Under the pieces are notes generated by a model, which made no database searches, was not told where the DNA came from, and saw only the letters and a program-made list of their open reading frames with translations. Shown here in pieces: positions 42,689-52,021 of a DNA stretch of 64,000 nt. Within the stretch, counting starts at the first letter, position 1. Each line of letters starts with the position of its first letter. The DNA is from Candidatus Phocaeicola excrementigallinarum (GTDB lineage Bacteria; Bacteroidota; Bacteroidia; Bacteroidales; Bacteroidaceae): the NCBI GenBank assembly GCA_019120125.1, contig DWVR01000064.1, positions 62,001 to 126,000 of the forward strand. The letters run 5' to 3'. The position numbers and the translations under genes were made by a program.

Positions 42689-44029
42689 ATGGAAACATTT
42701 TTGATTCGTGCCTTGCAGCTGATACTCAGTTTCTCAATACTGGTTATCGTGCATGAGGGCGGGCATTTTTTCTTCGCGCGTCTGTTCAGGATACGTGTGG
42801 AGAAATTCTATATATTCTTCGACCCATGGTTTGCCTTGTTCAAATTCAAGCCGAAGAATAGCGAGACGGAGTATGGGGTAGGATGGCTGCCTCTTGGAGG
42901 ATATTGCAAGATTGCGGGTATGATCGATGAGTCGATGGACACCGAGCAGATGAAGCAGCCTCCCCAGCCTTGGGAGTTCCGGTCGAAACCGGCCTGGCAG
43001 CGTCTGCTGGTGATGGTCGGCGGAGTGTTGATGAACTTCCTGCTGGCACTGTTCATCTATTCCATGATATTGTTTGTCTGGGGCGACCGTTATATCGCTT
43101 TGGGAGACATGACGTATGGCATGAAGTTCAATGAGCACGCCCAACAGATCGGCTTTCGTGACGGGGATATTTTGAAAAGCGCGGACGGGAAAGAACTGAC
43201 CCGTTTCAATATGGATATGATCCGGAGCATTGTGGAGGCGCGTGAGGTGACGGTAGTGCGTGACGGGGAAGAAAAGAAGATCCTGTTGCCGGAACTGAGT
43301 CTGCTGGATGTGGCAAAAGAGGATCCGATGTTCGTGGATGTGTTCTGTCCGAATGTGGTCGACTCGGTGCTGGCCGGTGGAGGTTTCGCACAGGCCGGTA
43401 TCCGGAAAGGTGATACGTTGCTGGCATTCAACGGAAAGCCTTTGTCTTCCTGGAATGAGTTCCGTGATGAGCTGGGTATACTGAAGGCTCAGTCGGAACT
43501 GGAGAAAAAGACTTCCGGTGAGTTCTCGCTGGTGTATTCCCGTGGCGGAGTGCGCGATACCGTGGATGTACGGACTGATACGGGCTTTAAGGTCGGCGCG
43601 GTGGGAGGACTGGTCGATTATAAGCCGACAGAACTGGATTACGGTTTCTTTGCCTCATTCCCGGCCGGAGTAGAATTGGGAATAAACACATTGAAAGGAT
43701 ATGTCAGCGACATGAAATATGTGTTTACGGCAGAAGGGGCCAAGAGCCTGGGAGGTTTCGGTACCATCGGCAGTATTTTCCCGAAAGCATGGGACTGGCA
43801 ACGGTTTTGGGAAATGACCGCCTTGTTGTCCGTGATGCTGGCGGTGATGAACATCCTTCCGATTCCCGCGCTTGACGGCGGACATGTGCTGTTCCTTCTT
43901 TATGAGATCATCGCACGCCGCAAGCCGAGTGACAAGTTCCTGGAGTATGCCCAGGTGGTGGGAATGTTCCTGCTGTTCGGCCTGCTTATCTGGGCGAATT
44001 TCAACGATGTGATGAGGTTTCTGTTCTGA
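42689..44029 (+). CDS. rseP: RIP metalloprotease RseP (site-2 protease)
   Basis: 446 residues, inner-membrane zinc protease that cleaves within the membrane. The HExxH motif is HEGGH (22-26), in the first helix. The second conserved motif is PIPALDGGHVLF near the C-terminus, with the third zinc ligand Asp. Between them lies a PDZ-containing periplasmic region of about 280 residues, with GGFAQAGIRKGDTLLAFNGKPL in a second PDZ. In E. coli RseP processes RseA; here no anti-sigma partner is adjacent. Last gene before a terminator. Confidence 0.95.
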   Translation: METFLIRALQLILSFSILVIVHEGGHFFFARLFRIRVEKFYIFFDPWFALFKFKPKNSETEYGVGWLPLGGYCKIAGMIDESMDTEQMKQPPQPWEFRSKPAWQRLLVMVGGVLMNFLLALFIYSMILFVWGDRYIALGDMTYGMKFNEHAQQIGFRDGDILKSADGKELTRFNMDMIRSIVEAREVTVVRDGEEKKILLPELSLLDVAKEDPMFVDVFCPNVVDSVLAGGGFAQAGIRKGDTLLAFNGKPLSSWNEFRDELGILKAQSELEKKTSGEFSLVYSRGGVRDTVDVRTDTGFKVGAVGGLVDYKPTELDYGFFASFPAGVELGINTLKGYVSDMKYVFTAEGAKSLGGFGTIGSIFPKAWDWQRFWEMTALLSVMLAVMNILPIPALDGGHVLFLLYEIIARRKPSDKFLEYAQVVGMFLLFGLLIWANFNDVMRFLF

Positions 44030-44059
44030 TAGCGGACGGCCGGAGAAGAAATGACAGAA

Positions 44060-44105
44060 GGTAAGGGATTTAGGACGGAACCGTGCCGGAATCCTTTACC
44101 TTTTT
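44060..44105 (+). terminator. Terminator of the tsaB-rseP cluster
   Basis: GGTAAGGGATT (44060-44070) pairs with AATCCTTTACC (44090-44100), one G-U wobble, then TTTTT to 44105. Confidence 0.85.
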
Positions 44106-44121
44106 ATATGGATGGAAATCA

Positions 44122-44152
44122 TGTGTCTGGACCGGAGATGCCGGTATCTTTG
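44122..44152 (+). promoter_or_regulatory. Promoter of the S9 peptidase gene
   Basis: TGTG (44122-44125, one mismatch to TTTG) and TATCTTTG (44145-44152) are 19 bp apart. The ATG is 38 bp downstream. Confidence 0.6.
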
Positions 44153-44190
44153 CGTCCTGCTGAAAGATGAATCATTAAACCGAATATACA

Positions 44191-46629
44191 ATGAAGAGAC
44201 ATTTGTTTATGGCCACTTTGCTGGCTTGTAGCGTTTGGGGTATTCAGCCTGCCGTCGGACAGGAACGGCTTCCGGAATACTTGCAGGCAGAGAAGTTTAC
44301 CAAGTCCAAACTCGACCACATGCTGTTCTCGACTACGGTCGATCCGCATTGGTTCCAGAAAGGGGATTCTTTCTGGTTCACCTATAAGACCAGCGAGGGG
44401 ACCTTTTGGTATGTGGTGAATCCGTCGGCACGTTCCAAGGAATTGTTGTTCGACCGTGAACAGCTTGCTTCTGAGCTTACCGAAATAATACGTGACCCCA
44501 TAGAGGCTCACCAGCTTCCTGTCCGGAATCTGAAAGCAAAGGAGGACGGGCGTACCTTCACTTTCGAGGTCGTGTCCTCGCAGGACAAGAAACCGGAGAA
44601 AGGCGACAAAAAGCAAACGGGAAAGCCTGAGAAGGAGGTGTTTTACTTCTCGTATGATTATCCTACGCGTAAGCTGACCCGGTTGACGGAAGAAGCCAAG
44701 GAACCGAAAAAGCTGGACTGGGCTTCTGTCTCTCCCGACGAGAAAACCGTGGTGTATGCCAAGGACTGCAATCTGTACCGGATGAGTATCGAGGATTATC
44801 GGAAGGCCCAGAAGGACGAAAAGGACAGTACCATTGTGGAAGTACGGCTGACCGATGACGGTACGCCTGATTTCGGCTATGGAATCCCTTACAGTCTGTT
44901 GAATACGGATACGTTGTGTAATGGAAAGCGTCGGAGCGTGTGGGGCGCGTGGTCGCCCGACTCACGCTATTATGTGGCCATCGTACTTGATCAGACGGAT
45001 GTGAGACCTTTATGGGTCATCAACTCCATCGCCGAGCCGCGTCCCACTCTGGAAACCTATAAGTATGAGATGCCGGGAGAGACGGGCATGCCGGAATACC
45101 ATCTGTATCTGTTCGACATGCAGGACAATTCACGGAAGGAAATTCGTACGGCGGCTTGGAAGAATCAGTCACTAGATCTGATGTTCAAGCCTTTCGGGCA
45201 GAAGCAGCGGGATAAGGAGTTCATCCCGCTTGTCTGGCAAGGCGACAACACCCGTTTCTTCCTGACCCGCAGCAGCCGTGACCTTCATCGCATAGATGTG
45301 TGCACCTATACTGTCGGTCAGGATTCCATCGTTCCGGTTGTGGAGGAACGGATGAATACCTATCAGGAAACGCGTCCGGTTCATGTGTTCAACGGAGGCA
45401 AGGAATTCATCCAATGGAGTGAGCGTGACGGATGGGCGCATCTGTATCTGTATGACGACAAGGGAAATCTGAAGAACCGGATCACTTCGGGACCGTGGCA
45501 TGTGGAACGCGTGCTGAAGGTGGATGAGGCCACCCGTACCATCTATTTTATGGCGAACGGGCGTGAGAAGGACGAGAATCCCTATTATGAACACCTTTAC
45601 AGAGTGAATGCCGACGGAAGCGGTTTGAGACGGCTGACGGAGGGAGACTATTTCCATCAGGTGGAGGCGGCAGACGACGCACGTTTTTTCGTGGATAATT
45701 ATTCGCGGGTGAATACGGTGCCTTGTGCCGATGTGATAGACCGCAACGGAAACAAGGTGATGACCGTCCAGGAAAGTGATTTCTCTCAACTGGAATTGGC
45801 GGGCTACCGTTTTCCCGAACTCTTCAAGGTGAAGGCCGCCGATGGCGTGACCGATCTGTACGGAGTGATGTACAAGCCGTTTGATTTCGATTCCACCAAG
45901 GTCTATCCGGTTATCGACTATGTATATCCGGGGCCTCAGGTAGAGGCTGTCTATTATCCGTTTACCCGTATGAGCGTGCGTACTGACCGTCTGGCACAGG
46001 CCGGTTTCATCGTGATCTCCGTCGGTCAGCGTGGAGGCCATCCCAGCCGTTCCAAGTGGTACCACAACTATGGTTACGGCAACATGCGCGACTATCCGTT
46101 GGCCGACCACAAGGCGGCGGTGGAGCAGCTGGCCGGACGCTTTCCGTTTATCGACATCAACCGGGTCGGTATCCACGGACATTCTGGAGGTGGTTTCATG
46201 TCCACCGCAGCTATCTGCCAGTATCCGGATTTCTACAAGGCGGCCGTATCGTGCGCCGGAAATCATGACAACCGTATCTACAACCGTTGGTGGAGCGAGA
46301 CTCATCACGGTGTGAGGGAGGAAGTTTCAGAGAAGGGAGATACGGCATTCGTCTACAAGATAGCTACGAATCCGGAAATCGTGAAACAATTGAAAGGGCA
46401 TCTGATGCTTGTGCATGGAGATATTGACAACAATGTGCATCCGGGAAACACAATCCGTGTGGTGAATGCTCTGATCCGCGCCAACAAGCGTTTTGAGATG
46501 CTCATCCTTCCGGGGCAGCGTCATGGCTTCGGTGATATGGACGAGTATTTCTATTGGCGCATGGTGGATTTCTTCTCCGAGCATCTTAAAGGAAAGAAGG
46601 AGACTTCGGTGGATATACCGCAACGTTGA
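44191..46629 (+). CDS. S9 family peptidase, DPP-IV-like
   Basis: 812 residues with a signal peptide (LFMATLLACSVWGIQPAVGQ, cleaved near residue 24), so periplasmic or exported. An eight-blade beta-propeller region (about 60-560) precedes an alpha/beta-hydrolase domain with S665 in GIHGHSGGGFMS, D746 in HGDIDNNVH and H778 in PGQRHGFGD, the Ser-Asp-His triad in S9 order. It has no obvious second glutamate pair, so substrate preference (Xaa-Pro or other) is unknown. It is monocistronic with its own promoter. Confidence 0.93.
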   Translation: MKRHLFMATLLACSVWGIQPAVGQERLPEYLQAEKFTKSKLDHMLFSTTVDPHWFQKGDSFWFTYKTSEGTFWYVVNPSARSKELLFDREQLASELTEIIRDPIEAHQLPVRNLKAKEDGRTFTFEVVSSQDKKPEKGDKKQTGKPEKEVFYFSYDYPTRKLTRLTEEAKEPKKLDWASVSPDEKTVVYAKDCNLYRMSIEDYRKAQKDEKDSTIVEVRLTDDGTPDFGYGIPYSLLNTDTLCNGKRRSVWGAWSPDSRYYVAIVLDQTDVRPLWVINSIAEPRPTLETYKYEMPGETGMPEYHLYLFDMQDNSRKEIRTAAWKNQSLDLMFKPFGQKQRDKEFIPLVWQGDNTRFFLTRSSRDLHRIDVCTYTVGQDSIVPVVEERMNTYQETRPVHVFNGGKEFIQWSERDGWAHLYLYDDKGNLKNRITSGPWHVERVLKVDEATRTIYFMANGREKDENPYYEHLYRVNADGSGLRRLTEGDYFHQVEAADDARFFVDNYSRVNTVPCADVIDRNGNKVMTVQESDFSQLELAGYRFPELFKVKAADGVTDLYGVMYKPFDFDSTKVYPVIDYVYPGPQVEAVYYPFTRMSVRTDRLAQAGFIVISVGQRGGHPSRSKWYHNYGYGNMRDYPLADHKAAVEQLAGRFPFIDINRVGIHGHSGGGFMSTAAICQYPDFYKAAVSCAGNHDNRIYNRWWSETHHGVREEVSEKGDTAFVYKIATNPEIVKQLKGHLMLVHGDIDNNVHPGNTIRVVNALIRANKRFEMLILPGQRHGFGDMDEYFYWRMVDFFSEHLKGKKETSVDIPQR

Positions 46630-46630
46630 T

Positions 46631-46711
46631 GTGCAGACCGGATACGGAGACACGGGGATTTGTTCATGTCGGTTTTCCGAGGCATACCCTGTGTCTCTGT
46701 GCCTCTGCGTT
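46631..46711. repeat. Dispersed inverted repeat, CACGGAG family, copy 2
   Basis: A degenerate left arm (ATACGGAGACACGGGG, about 46642-46657) and a right arm (CCTGTGTCTCTGTGCCTCTG, about 46688-46707) form an imperfect stem just after the S9 stop codon. Members of the same repeat family lie at other gene ends. Confidence 0.7.
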
Positions 46712-46790
46712 CAAGGAATGCTTGTCGGAAGTTTTGCCGGAGGGACATGAAAAAAGGCGAGGCTCATTGGTTGAACATCGCCGACAATTG

Positions 46791-46816
46791 AAAGAACCCC
46801 CTTTACGGGTTCTTTT
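46791..46816. terminator. Bidirectional terminator upstream of nrdG 3' region
   Basis: AAAGAACCC (46791-46799) pairs with GGGTTCTTT (46807-46815), flanked by A and T runs, so it can work on either strand in this convergent gap. Confidence 0.7.
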
Positions 46817-47231
46817 CCTCAAAACAATTAATCCTAGAAAACTTTTCTTTCTTTTTACCTTAAGTCACCAATACCTTGAGACTTACTTTAAATTGCTTTT
46901 TACCTTAATCTAATACCTTAACCTTAATTTACCTTAATGAAAATCTAATACCGATTTTTTATCTTTTTACCTTCTGGTTTCACAACCACATTGCGAATAT
47001 ACATGCTTTTGTTGATATGGCAAATGTTTATTCCCTGTTTTTCACCATAATGGGTGTTTTCATGACATAAGTCAAGAAAATGCCTTTCTTATGACATCCA
47101 ACCGTCCCTCTCGTCCATGTCTGGCCGTGGAAGAACGGATCTTTATGGCAGGATACTCTTCCGAAAACAATTAATATATGTTTTTCATATATAAAAATGT
47201 GCGGATTAAGTCTGTTTGTTAAAATATGACT
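46817..47231. other. AT-rich intergenic region with seven TACCTTAA-like repeats
   Basis: A 415-bp gene-free stretch. TACCTTAA or near variants occur at 46856, 46872 (TACCTTGA), 46901, 46914, 46920 (AACCTTAA), 46930 and 46969 (TACCTTCT). No ORF is supportable. From 47000 on only AT-rich sequence is visible. Confidence 0.6.
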
Positions 47232-47693
47232 TCAATTTAGCTTTATGATTCTTTGATTGCCGCTTCCCCGGAATTCCAGATAGGGGGAATAAAGCGCTTT
47301 TACGAATCTGCCGTCCACCAGTACGTCGATATAATCCAGCAGGGGACTTCTTTCCGGATCGGCCTGAAGTTCTTCAAGGGTGTATCCTGTATAGCACCAG
47401 ACGTTCTGTCCCGTTTGCCGCTTTATTTCCCTTAGTATGGGACCGAACTCCGCAGGATTGAAAAACGGGTCTCCTCCTGTGAAAGTCACTCCGTCAAGCA
47501 GCGGGTTGGTGTTGATCTCCTGGATGATGCGGCGGAGTGTCTCTTCGGTGAACGGCTTTCCTGCCGAGGGATTCCACGATTGCGGGTTGTGGCATCCCTC
47601 GCAACGGTGGGAGCATCCGGCCAGATAGATGGAATACCGGATGCCCTCACCGTCGACAATGGTCTCAGGATATGTGTACAGATAGTGCAGCAT
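47232..47693 (-). CDS. nrdG: Anaerobic ribonucleoside-triphosphate reductase activating protein
   Basis: 153 residues. A radical SAM activase that makes the glycyl radical in NrdD. The SAM cluster motif is C27-S-H-R-C31-E-G-C34 (CxxxCxxC), followed by [31 protein letters not shown] holds the SAM-binding GGDP motif. It is 2 bp downstream of nrdD on the minus strand, so the pair is an operon. No other anaerobic reductase gene was seen. Confidence 0.95.
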   Translation of the reverse strand: MLHYLYTYPETIVDGEGIRYSIYLAGCSHRCEGCHNPQSWNPSAGKPFTEETLRRIIQEINTNPLLDGVTFTGGDPFFNPAEFGPILREIKRQTGQNVWCYTGYTLEELQADPERSPLLDYIDVLVDGRFVKALYSPYLEFRGSGNQRIIKLN

Positions 47694-47695
47694 AT

Positions 47696-50077
47696 TCAGG
47701 AATGCTTTACACGGTCACGCTCTTCCGCGCGTTTCGCGGAGTTCCAACTGCTCAGGTCTCCCGTCAGATAGCCGGTGATGCGCCGCATGCGGAGGATATT
47801 GTCGCTGTTGCAGACCGGACATTTGCTGTAGATTACTCCCTTGTATCCGCAACGATGGCACGTGTCGACCGGATGGTTGATCGAGCCGTAGCCTATCTGC
47901 TCGTCGTGCATGACCTTCACGATCTTGGTGATGGCCCTCACATTCTTTTGTGCCTCTCCGTCGAGTTCCACGTAGGTGATGTGCCCTCCTCGGGTAAGTG
48001 CGTGGAAAGGCGCCTCGCACTTGATTTTCTCGACAATGCTGATGGGTTCTTTTACGTCCACATGGAACGAGTTCACGTAATAGTCGCGGTCGTTCACTCC
48101 CTCAATGATGCCGTATTTCTGTTTGTCGAGGCGTGTGAACCTTCCCGACAGGCCTTCAGCCGGAGTGGCCAGCACGGAATAGTTCAGCCGGTATTTCCGC
48201 TTGTATTCCTCGGCCACCTTGTTCATCTCCTCTACAGCCTCGTAAAGGGTGTTCCAGGCTTCCTTGTTGTGTCCGTGCCCTTTCCCGTAGATGGCTGTCA
48301 TGGCGTTGTGTCCTCCGATGAAGCCGATGCCCAATGTGCCCTGCTTCAGCACGTCGCCCACTTCCTCGTTCGGTTCCAGATTCTTTCCTCCCTTCCAGAC
48401 ATCGTTGCTCATCATGAACGGGAACTGGCGGGCCAGTGCCGTACGCTGGTATTGGTAGCGGATGTATAATTGCTCCGCGATGAACGCTGCCATACGGTGT
48501 ACTGACTCCAGGAAGATCCTTTTTGCCGTACCGGTTTTCGATGTTCCGTCCTCGGCCATGGCTTCCGCCTTTCTCACGGCCTCGATGGCAAGGCGCGGAA
48601 GGTTCATGGTCGTGAAGGAAAGGTTCCCCCGTCCGAGCGAGGTCTTTTCTCCGTGGATGTTCTCGAACACCCGGGTGCGGCATCCCATGGTCGCCAGCTC
48701 GTAACGGTAACGTTTGGGGTCGTCCGCCCTCCATTTCTCATGCTTGTTGAACGGGGTGTCCAGAAACATGAAGTTCGGAAACAGGGCCTTGGCTGTCGTG
48801 CGGCAGGCTTTCAGAAAAAGGTCGAAGTTCGGCGCGTCGAACCTTATCTTTCCTTCCAGAGCCTCGTCGAAATGCTCCATGGCGCGGTTGTAGTCGTCCT
48901 CGGAGTACGACACCCCGTCCTTGACCTTGAATATCTGGATGGGGAACACCGGCACCTCTCCCTGTGTACCCAAACCTTCCGTGGTGGCTTTCAGCAATTC
49001 CTCAATGACCATCCGTCCCTCGGCCGAGGTGTCGGTGCCGTAGTTTATGGAGCTGAACACCACCTGGTTACCTCCGCGCGAGTGCATTGTGTTGAGGTTG
49101 TGTATAAATCCTTCCATGGCTTGGTGGGTCTCTTTCCGTGTCTGTTTGAGCGAGCGTTGGAGGAGGTGCGATAGTTCTTCCTCCGTCAATGCCAGTCCCG
49201 CTCCGGCCAGTGCGCGCAGGAATGCGGAGACGGTCTCCTTGTCCGGTTCGATGGAAGTCAGATGCTTGCATACGGTTGCGGACAGTTCCTTTTCATCGCA
49301 GGTCTCCCCTCTCATCTCCAGATAGAACAGAAGGTTGGCCGCCACGGACTTCTGGAACGATTTCAGCACTCCTTTGGCCATGAAGAAGTCGAATGCCGGA
49401 ATGGCCTGTCCTCCGTGCTGCTCGTTCTGGTTGGTCTGGAAGATAATGGTCGCCAGTGTGGCATAGCTTTGTATGGACTGTGGGGTACGGATGCTGCCGT
49501 TTTTTGTGTGGAACCCCCGCTCGAACAGGTCGTCCAGATCATACTGTATGCAGGTGGTCGTTTTGGTCGGATAGTAGTCGAGGTCATGGATATGGATGTC
49601 CCCGTTCCGGTGCGCCTCCGCGTATTGTGGTGGCAGCAGGTACTTGTAGGTGTAGTCCTTGGTGATTTCCGAGGCAAACGTCATCATCTGTCCTGCCGGC
49701 GTGTGGCTCGACATGTTGGCGTTGCTCAGGTTCACGTCGTTCTTGTCGATGGCGACAATCCCGTCCATGATATGCTTGATCTGCGTCTTGCGTTCGCGCT
49801 CGATGTTTCTCCATTGCCGGTAGATGATGTATTTCTTGGCCACTTCCGGCTGGGCTTTCATCAGTTCCGATTCCACCAGATCCTGGATTTCCTCCACTCC
49901 GATGGTAGGCTGCGCGATGCGTGCCGTCACTTTCCGGGTTATTGTCCGGATCTGGCTGTCCCGGTCCTCTATGCCGGTGGCCCGGAACGCTTTTCCGATG
50001 GCGTTGCTGATCTTGTCTGCCGAAAAGTCCTCCCGCTTTCCGTCACGTTTGATGATGCAGATGTCCGTTTGGTCCAT
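47696..50077 (-). CDS. nrdD: Anaerobic ribonucleoside-triphosphate reductase
   Basis: 793 residues. Reduces ribonucleoside triphosphates by a glycyl radical under anoxia. An N-terminal ATP-cone (about 1-95, [19 protein letters not shown]) precedes the 10-stranded barrel. The C-terminus carries a zinc-ribbon ([17 protein letters not shown]) and the glycyl-radical loop [20 protein letters not shown], with the Gly in TGYL. Promoter TAACTTTG on the minus strand and a GC-rich hairpin lie in its leader. It is the essential dNTP source for an obligate anaerobe. Confidence 0.97.
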   Translation of the reverse strand: MDQTDICIIKRDGKREDFSADKISNAIGKAFRATGIEDRDSQIRTITRKVTARIAQPTIGVEEIQDLVESELMKAQPEVAKKYIIYRQWRNIERERKTQIKHIMDGIVAIDKNDVNLSNANMSSHTPAGQMMTFASEITKDYTYKYLLPPQYAEAHRNGDIHIHDLDYYPTKTTTCIQYDLDDLFERGFHTKNGSIRTPQSIQSYATLATIIFQTNQNEQHGGQAIPAFDFFMAKGVLKSFQKSVAANLLFYLEMRGETCDEKELSATVCKHLTSIEPDKETVSAFLRALAGAGLALTEEELSHLLQRSLKQTRKETHQAMEGFIHNLNTMHSRGGNQVVFSSINYGTDTSAEGRMVIEELLKATTEGLGTQGEVPVFPIQIFKVKDGVSYSEDDYNRAMEHFDEALEGKIRFDAPNFDLFLKACRTTAKALFPNFMFLDTPFNKHEKWRADDPKRYRYELATMGCRTRVFENIHGEKTSLGRGNLSFTTMNLPRLAIEAVRKAEAMAEDGTSKTGTAKRIFLESVHRMAAFIAEQLYIRYQYQRTALARQFPFMMSNDVWKGGKNLEPNEEVGDVLKQGTLGIGFIGGHNAMTAIYGKGHGHNKEAWNTLYEAVEEMNKVAEEYKRKYRLNYSVLATPAEGLSGRFTRLDKQKYGIIEGVNDRDYYVNSFHVDVKEPISIVEKIKCEAPFHALTRGGHITYVELDGEAQKNVRAITKIVKVMHDEQIGYGSINHPVDTCHRCGYKGVIYSKCPVCNSDNILRMRRITGYLTGDLSSWNSAKRAEERDRVKHS

Positions 50078-50131
50078 TGTCTTCAGGGGTTAAAGGTTAA
50101 AAAATGAATGGGGCTTTCCGCAGGTGGGTAT

Positions 50132-50170
50132 TCCGGCCGGTTTCTTTCCGGCGGCGCCTTCCCGGCCGGA
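50132..50170 (-). other. GC-rich hairpin in the nrdD leader
   Basis: TCCGGCCGG (50132-50140) and CCGGCCGGA (50162-50170) form a perfect 9-bp inverted repeat in the leader between the promoter and the nrdD start at 50077. The loop also has GGCGCC. It may affect translation or serve as a regulator site; no riboswitch class is recognised. Confidence 0.5.
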
Positions 50171-50218
50171 TGGCCGATGGCTGTGTCTTTATGTTTCCGT
50201 TGCCTTTGGAAAACGGGG

Positions 50219-50248
50219 CAAAGTTAAGTATAAAATTGGGATTTAAAA
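50219..50248 (-). promoter_or_regulatory. Promoter of nrdDG
   Basis: Read on the minus strand, TTTT (50248-50245) and TAACTTTG (50226-50219) are 18 bp apart. The -7 box is perfect and the -33 has one mismatch. The leader is about 140 bases, in the 304-bp gap between cca and nrdD (50078-50381), where no gene is seen. Confidence 0.6.
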
Positions 50249-50296
50249 ATCCGGATTCCCTTATTGTTTCTAAATTTGGGAAACTTTTGTGTATTA

Positions 50297-50326
50297 AAAA
50301 TGCGCTACAGTATGCTGTAGCGCATA
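50297..50326 (-). terminator. Terminator of the cca gene
   Basis: ATGCGCTACAG (50301-50311) and CTGTAGCGCAT (50316-50326) form a perfect 11-bp stem with a 4-base loop; AAAA at 50297-50300 gives the U run on the minus strand. Confidence 0.8.
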
Positions 50327-50381
50327 TATTCGGACAACTGTAATTTATATTGGTTTTCTGTTTTGGAAATTCGGATCGCTT

Positions 50382-51833
50382 TTATATGGCGTCCTCCGGC
50401 GTTTCCTCACAGGCCGGGAGGCTTACCGGCCGTAGTCCCGTCTCTTCCGCTTTCTTCAGCATGAACGCAAAGGCCGCATCGTGCTCGTTGGGGATAACCC
50501 CGTCAAGGATGGCGTCCTTGATAGCCCCTTTCAGGTCGCCTACCTCGCGACACGGGTTCAGGCCGAACACGCGCATGATTTCCGCGCCGTCCACCGGCGG
50601 CTGGAAATTGCGGATGCGGTCCTTCTCCTCCAGGTCTTTCAGCTTTTGGCGGACCAGCTTGAAGTTGTCAAGGAAGCGTTGCTTGCGCGCCTCGTTCTTC
50701 GAGGTGATGTCCGCCTCGCACAGCATCATCAGGTCGTCTATGTCATCGCCCGCCTCAAACAGCAGGCGGCGTACGGCGGAGTCGGTCACTTCCTCGTCGG
50801 CAATCACGATCGGGCGCATGTGGAGGCCCACCAGTTTCTGCACATATTTCATCTTCTCGTTCATGGGAAGTTTCATCTTGCGGAAAATCTCCGGCACCAT
50901 CTTCTCTCCGATGAAGTTATGGTTGTGGAAAGTCCATCCCGCACGCGCGTCCCAGCGTTTTGTGCGCGGCTTGCCGATGTCGTGCAGCAGGGTCGCCCAG
51001 CGCAGCCACAGGTCGCCGCTCACTTTGGCGATGTTGTCCACCACCTCCAGCGTATGGTAGAAGTTGTCTTTGTGGCCGCGTCCGTTGCGCACCTCCACAC
51101 CCTGCAGGGCTACAAGCTCCGGGAAGATGAGTTCCAGAAGTCCGCAGCGGTCCAGGTCGATGAAGCCTTTCGAGGGAATGGGCGAGAGCAGGATCTTGTT
51201 CAGTTCGTCGGCGATCCGTTCGCGTGAGATGATTTTGATGCGCTCCCTGTTGCGTTCCAGCGCGCTGAATGTCCCGTCTTCGATATAGAAGTTCAGCTGG
51301 GTGGCGAACCGGACGCACCTCATCATGCGGAGAGGGTCATCGCTGAAGGTGATGTCTGGATCGAGCGGAGTGCGGATGATGCGTTCCCGCAGGTCATCGA
51401 GGCCGCCGAACGGATCCACCAGCTCGCCGAATCGTGCGCCGTTCATGCAGACAGCCATGGCGTTGATGGTGAAGTCTCTCCGGTTCTGGTCGTCCTCCAA
51501 GGTCCCGTTCTCTACCACTGGTTTCCGGCTGTCGTGGCTGTACGACTCTTTCCGGGCACCTACAAATTCCACTTCCGTGTCACGGAATTTCACCTGGGCG
51601 GTCCCGAAGTTCCTGAACACCGAGATACGGGCGCCTCGCCCCAGCTTCTTGGCGAAAGCCTGTGCCATCCCGATACCGCTGCCCACGACCACCACGTCAA
51701 TGTCTTTCGAGGGGCGGTTCAGGAAGATGTCGCGCACATATCCTCCCACGACGTAGCATTCCATCCGCAGCTCGTCGGCCGTTTCGGAAATCAGTCTGAA
51801 TATCTTGCCTGTAAAGTGTTCCTTCAATTCCAT
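50382..51833 (-). CDS. cca: CCA tRNA nucleotidyltransferase with HD domain
   Basis: 483 residues. The class II nucleotidyltransferase head (about 1-150) has ECYVVGGYVRDIFL (GGxVRD), the catalytic DIDVVVVGSG and the DQNRRDFTINAMAV motif of tRNA-CCA or poly(A) polymerases. The C-terminal part includes an HD domain (LRWATLLHDIGKPRT, H and D), as in bacterial CCA enzymes with phosphohydrolase activity. In this group the single enzyme is expected to add and repair CCA at tRNA ends. Monocistronic with its own promoter and terminator. Confidence 0.92.
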   Translation of the reverse strand: MELKEHFTGKIFRLISETADELRMECYVVGGYVRDIFLNRPSKDIDVVVVGSGIGMAQAFAKKLGRGARISVFRNFGTAQVKFRDTEVEFVGARKESYSHDSRKPVVENGTLEDDQNRRDFTINAMAVCMNGARFGELVDPFGGLDDLRERIIRTPLDPDITFSDDPLRMMRCVRFATQLNFYIEDGTFSALERNRERIKIISRERIADELNKILLSPIPSKGFIDLDRCGLLELIFPELVALQGVEVRNGRGHKDNFYHTLEVVDNIAKVSGDLWLRWATLLHDIGKPRTKRWDARAGWTFHNHNFIGEKMVPEIFRKMKLPMNEKMKYVQKLVGLHMRPIVIADEEVTDSAVRRLLFEAGDDIDDLMMLCEADITSKNEARKQRFLDNFKLVRQKLKDLEEKDRIRNFQPPVDGAEIMRVFGLNPCREVGDLKGAIKDAILDGVIPNEHDAAFAFMLKKAEETGLRPVSLPACEETPEDAI

Positions 51834-51858
51834 CTGTCTGTCTTTTGATTCCGGGCTG

Positions 51859-51890
51859 CAAAGTTACGGAATTTTTCTGAAAGACGGAAA
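51859..51890 (-). promoter_or_regulatory. Promoter of cca
   Basis: Minus-strand TTTC (51890-51887) and TAACTTTG (51866-51859) with 20-bp spacing, just upstream of the cca start at 51833. One mismatch in the -33 element. Confidence 0.65.
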
Positions 51891-51990
51891 CGGCGGGGTC
51901 TCTTCACGGTCCTTTCGTTCAAGAGCTGTGGAAGTCAGAGGATTTTGGACGATTTTGTGCGGTGCGTGATAGGTTTTTCCTGAAAATTTG

Positions 51991-51998
51991 TATTTTTG
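51991..51998 (+). promoter_or_regulatory. -7 box (TATTTTTG) of the lipoprotein gene
   Basis: TATTTTTG fits TAnnTTTG and lies 23 bp before the ATG at 52022; -33 not clear. Confidence 0.5.
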
Positions 51999-52021
51999 CT
52001 CGCATTAAAATGCCGGAAGAT

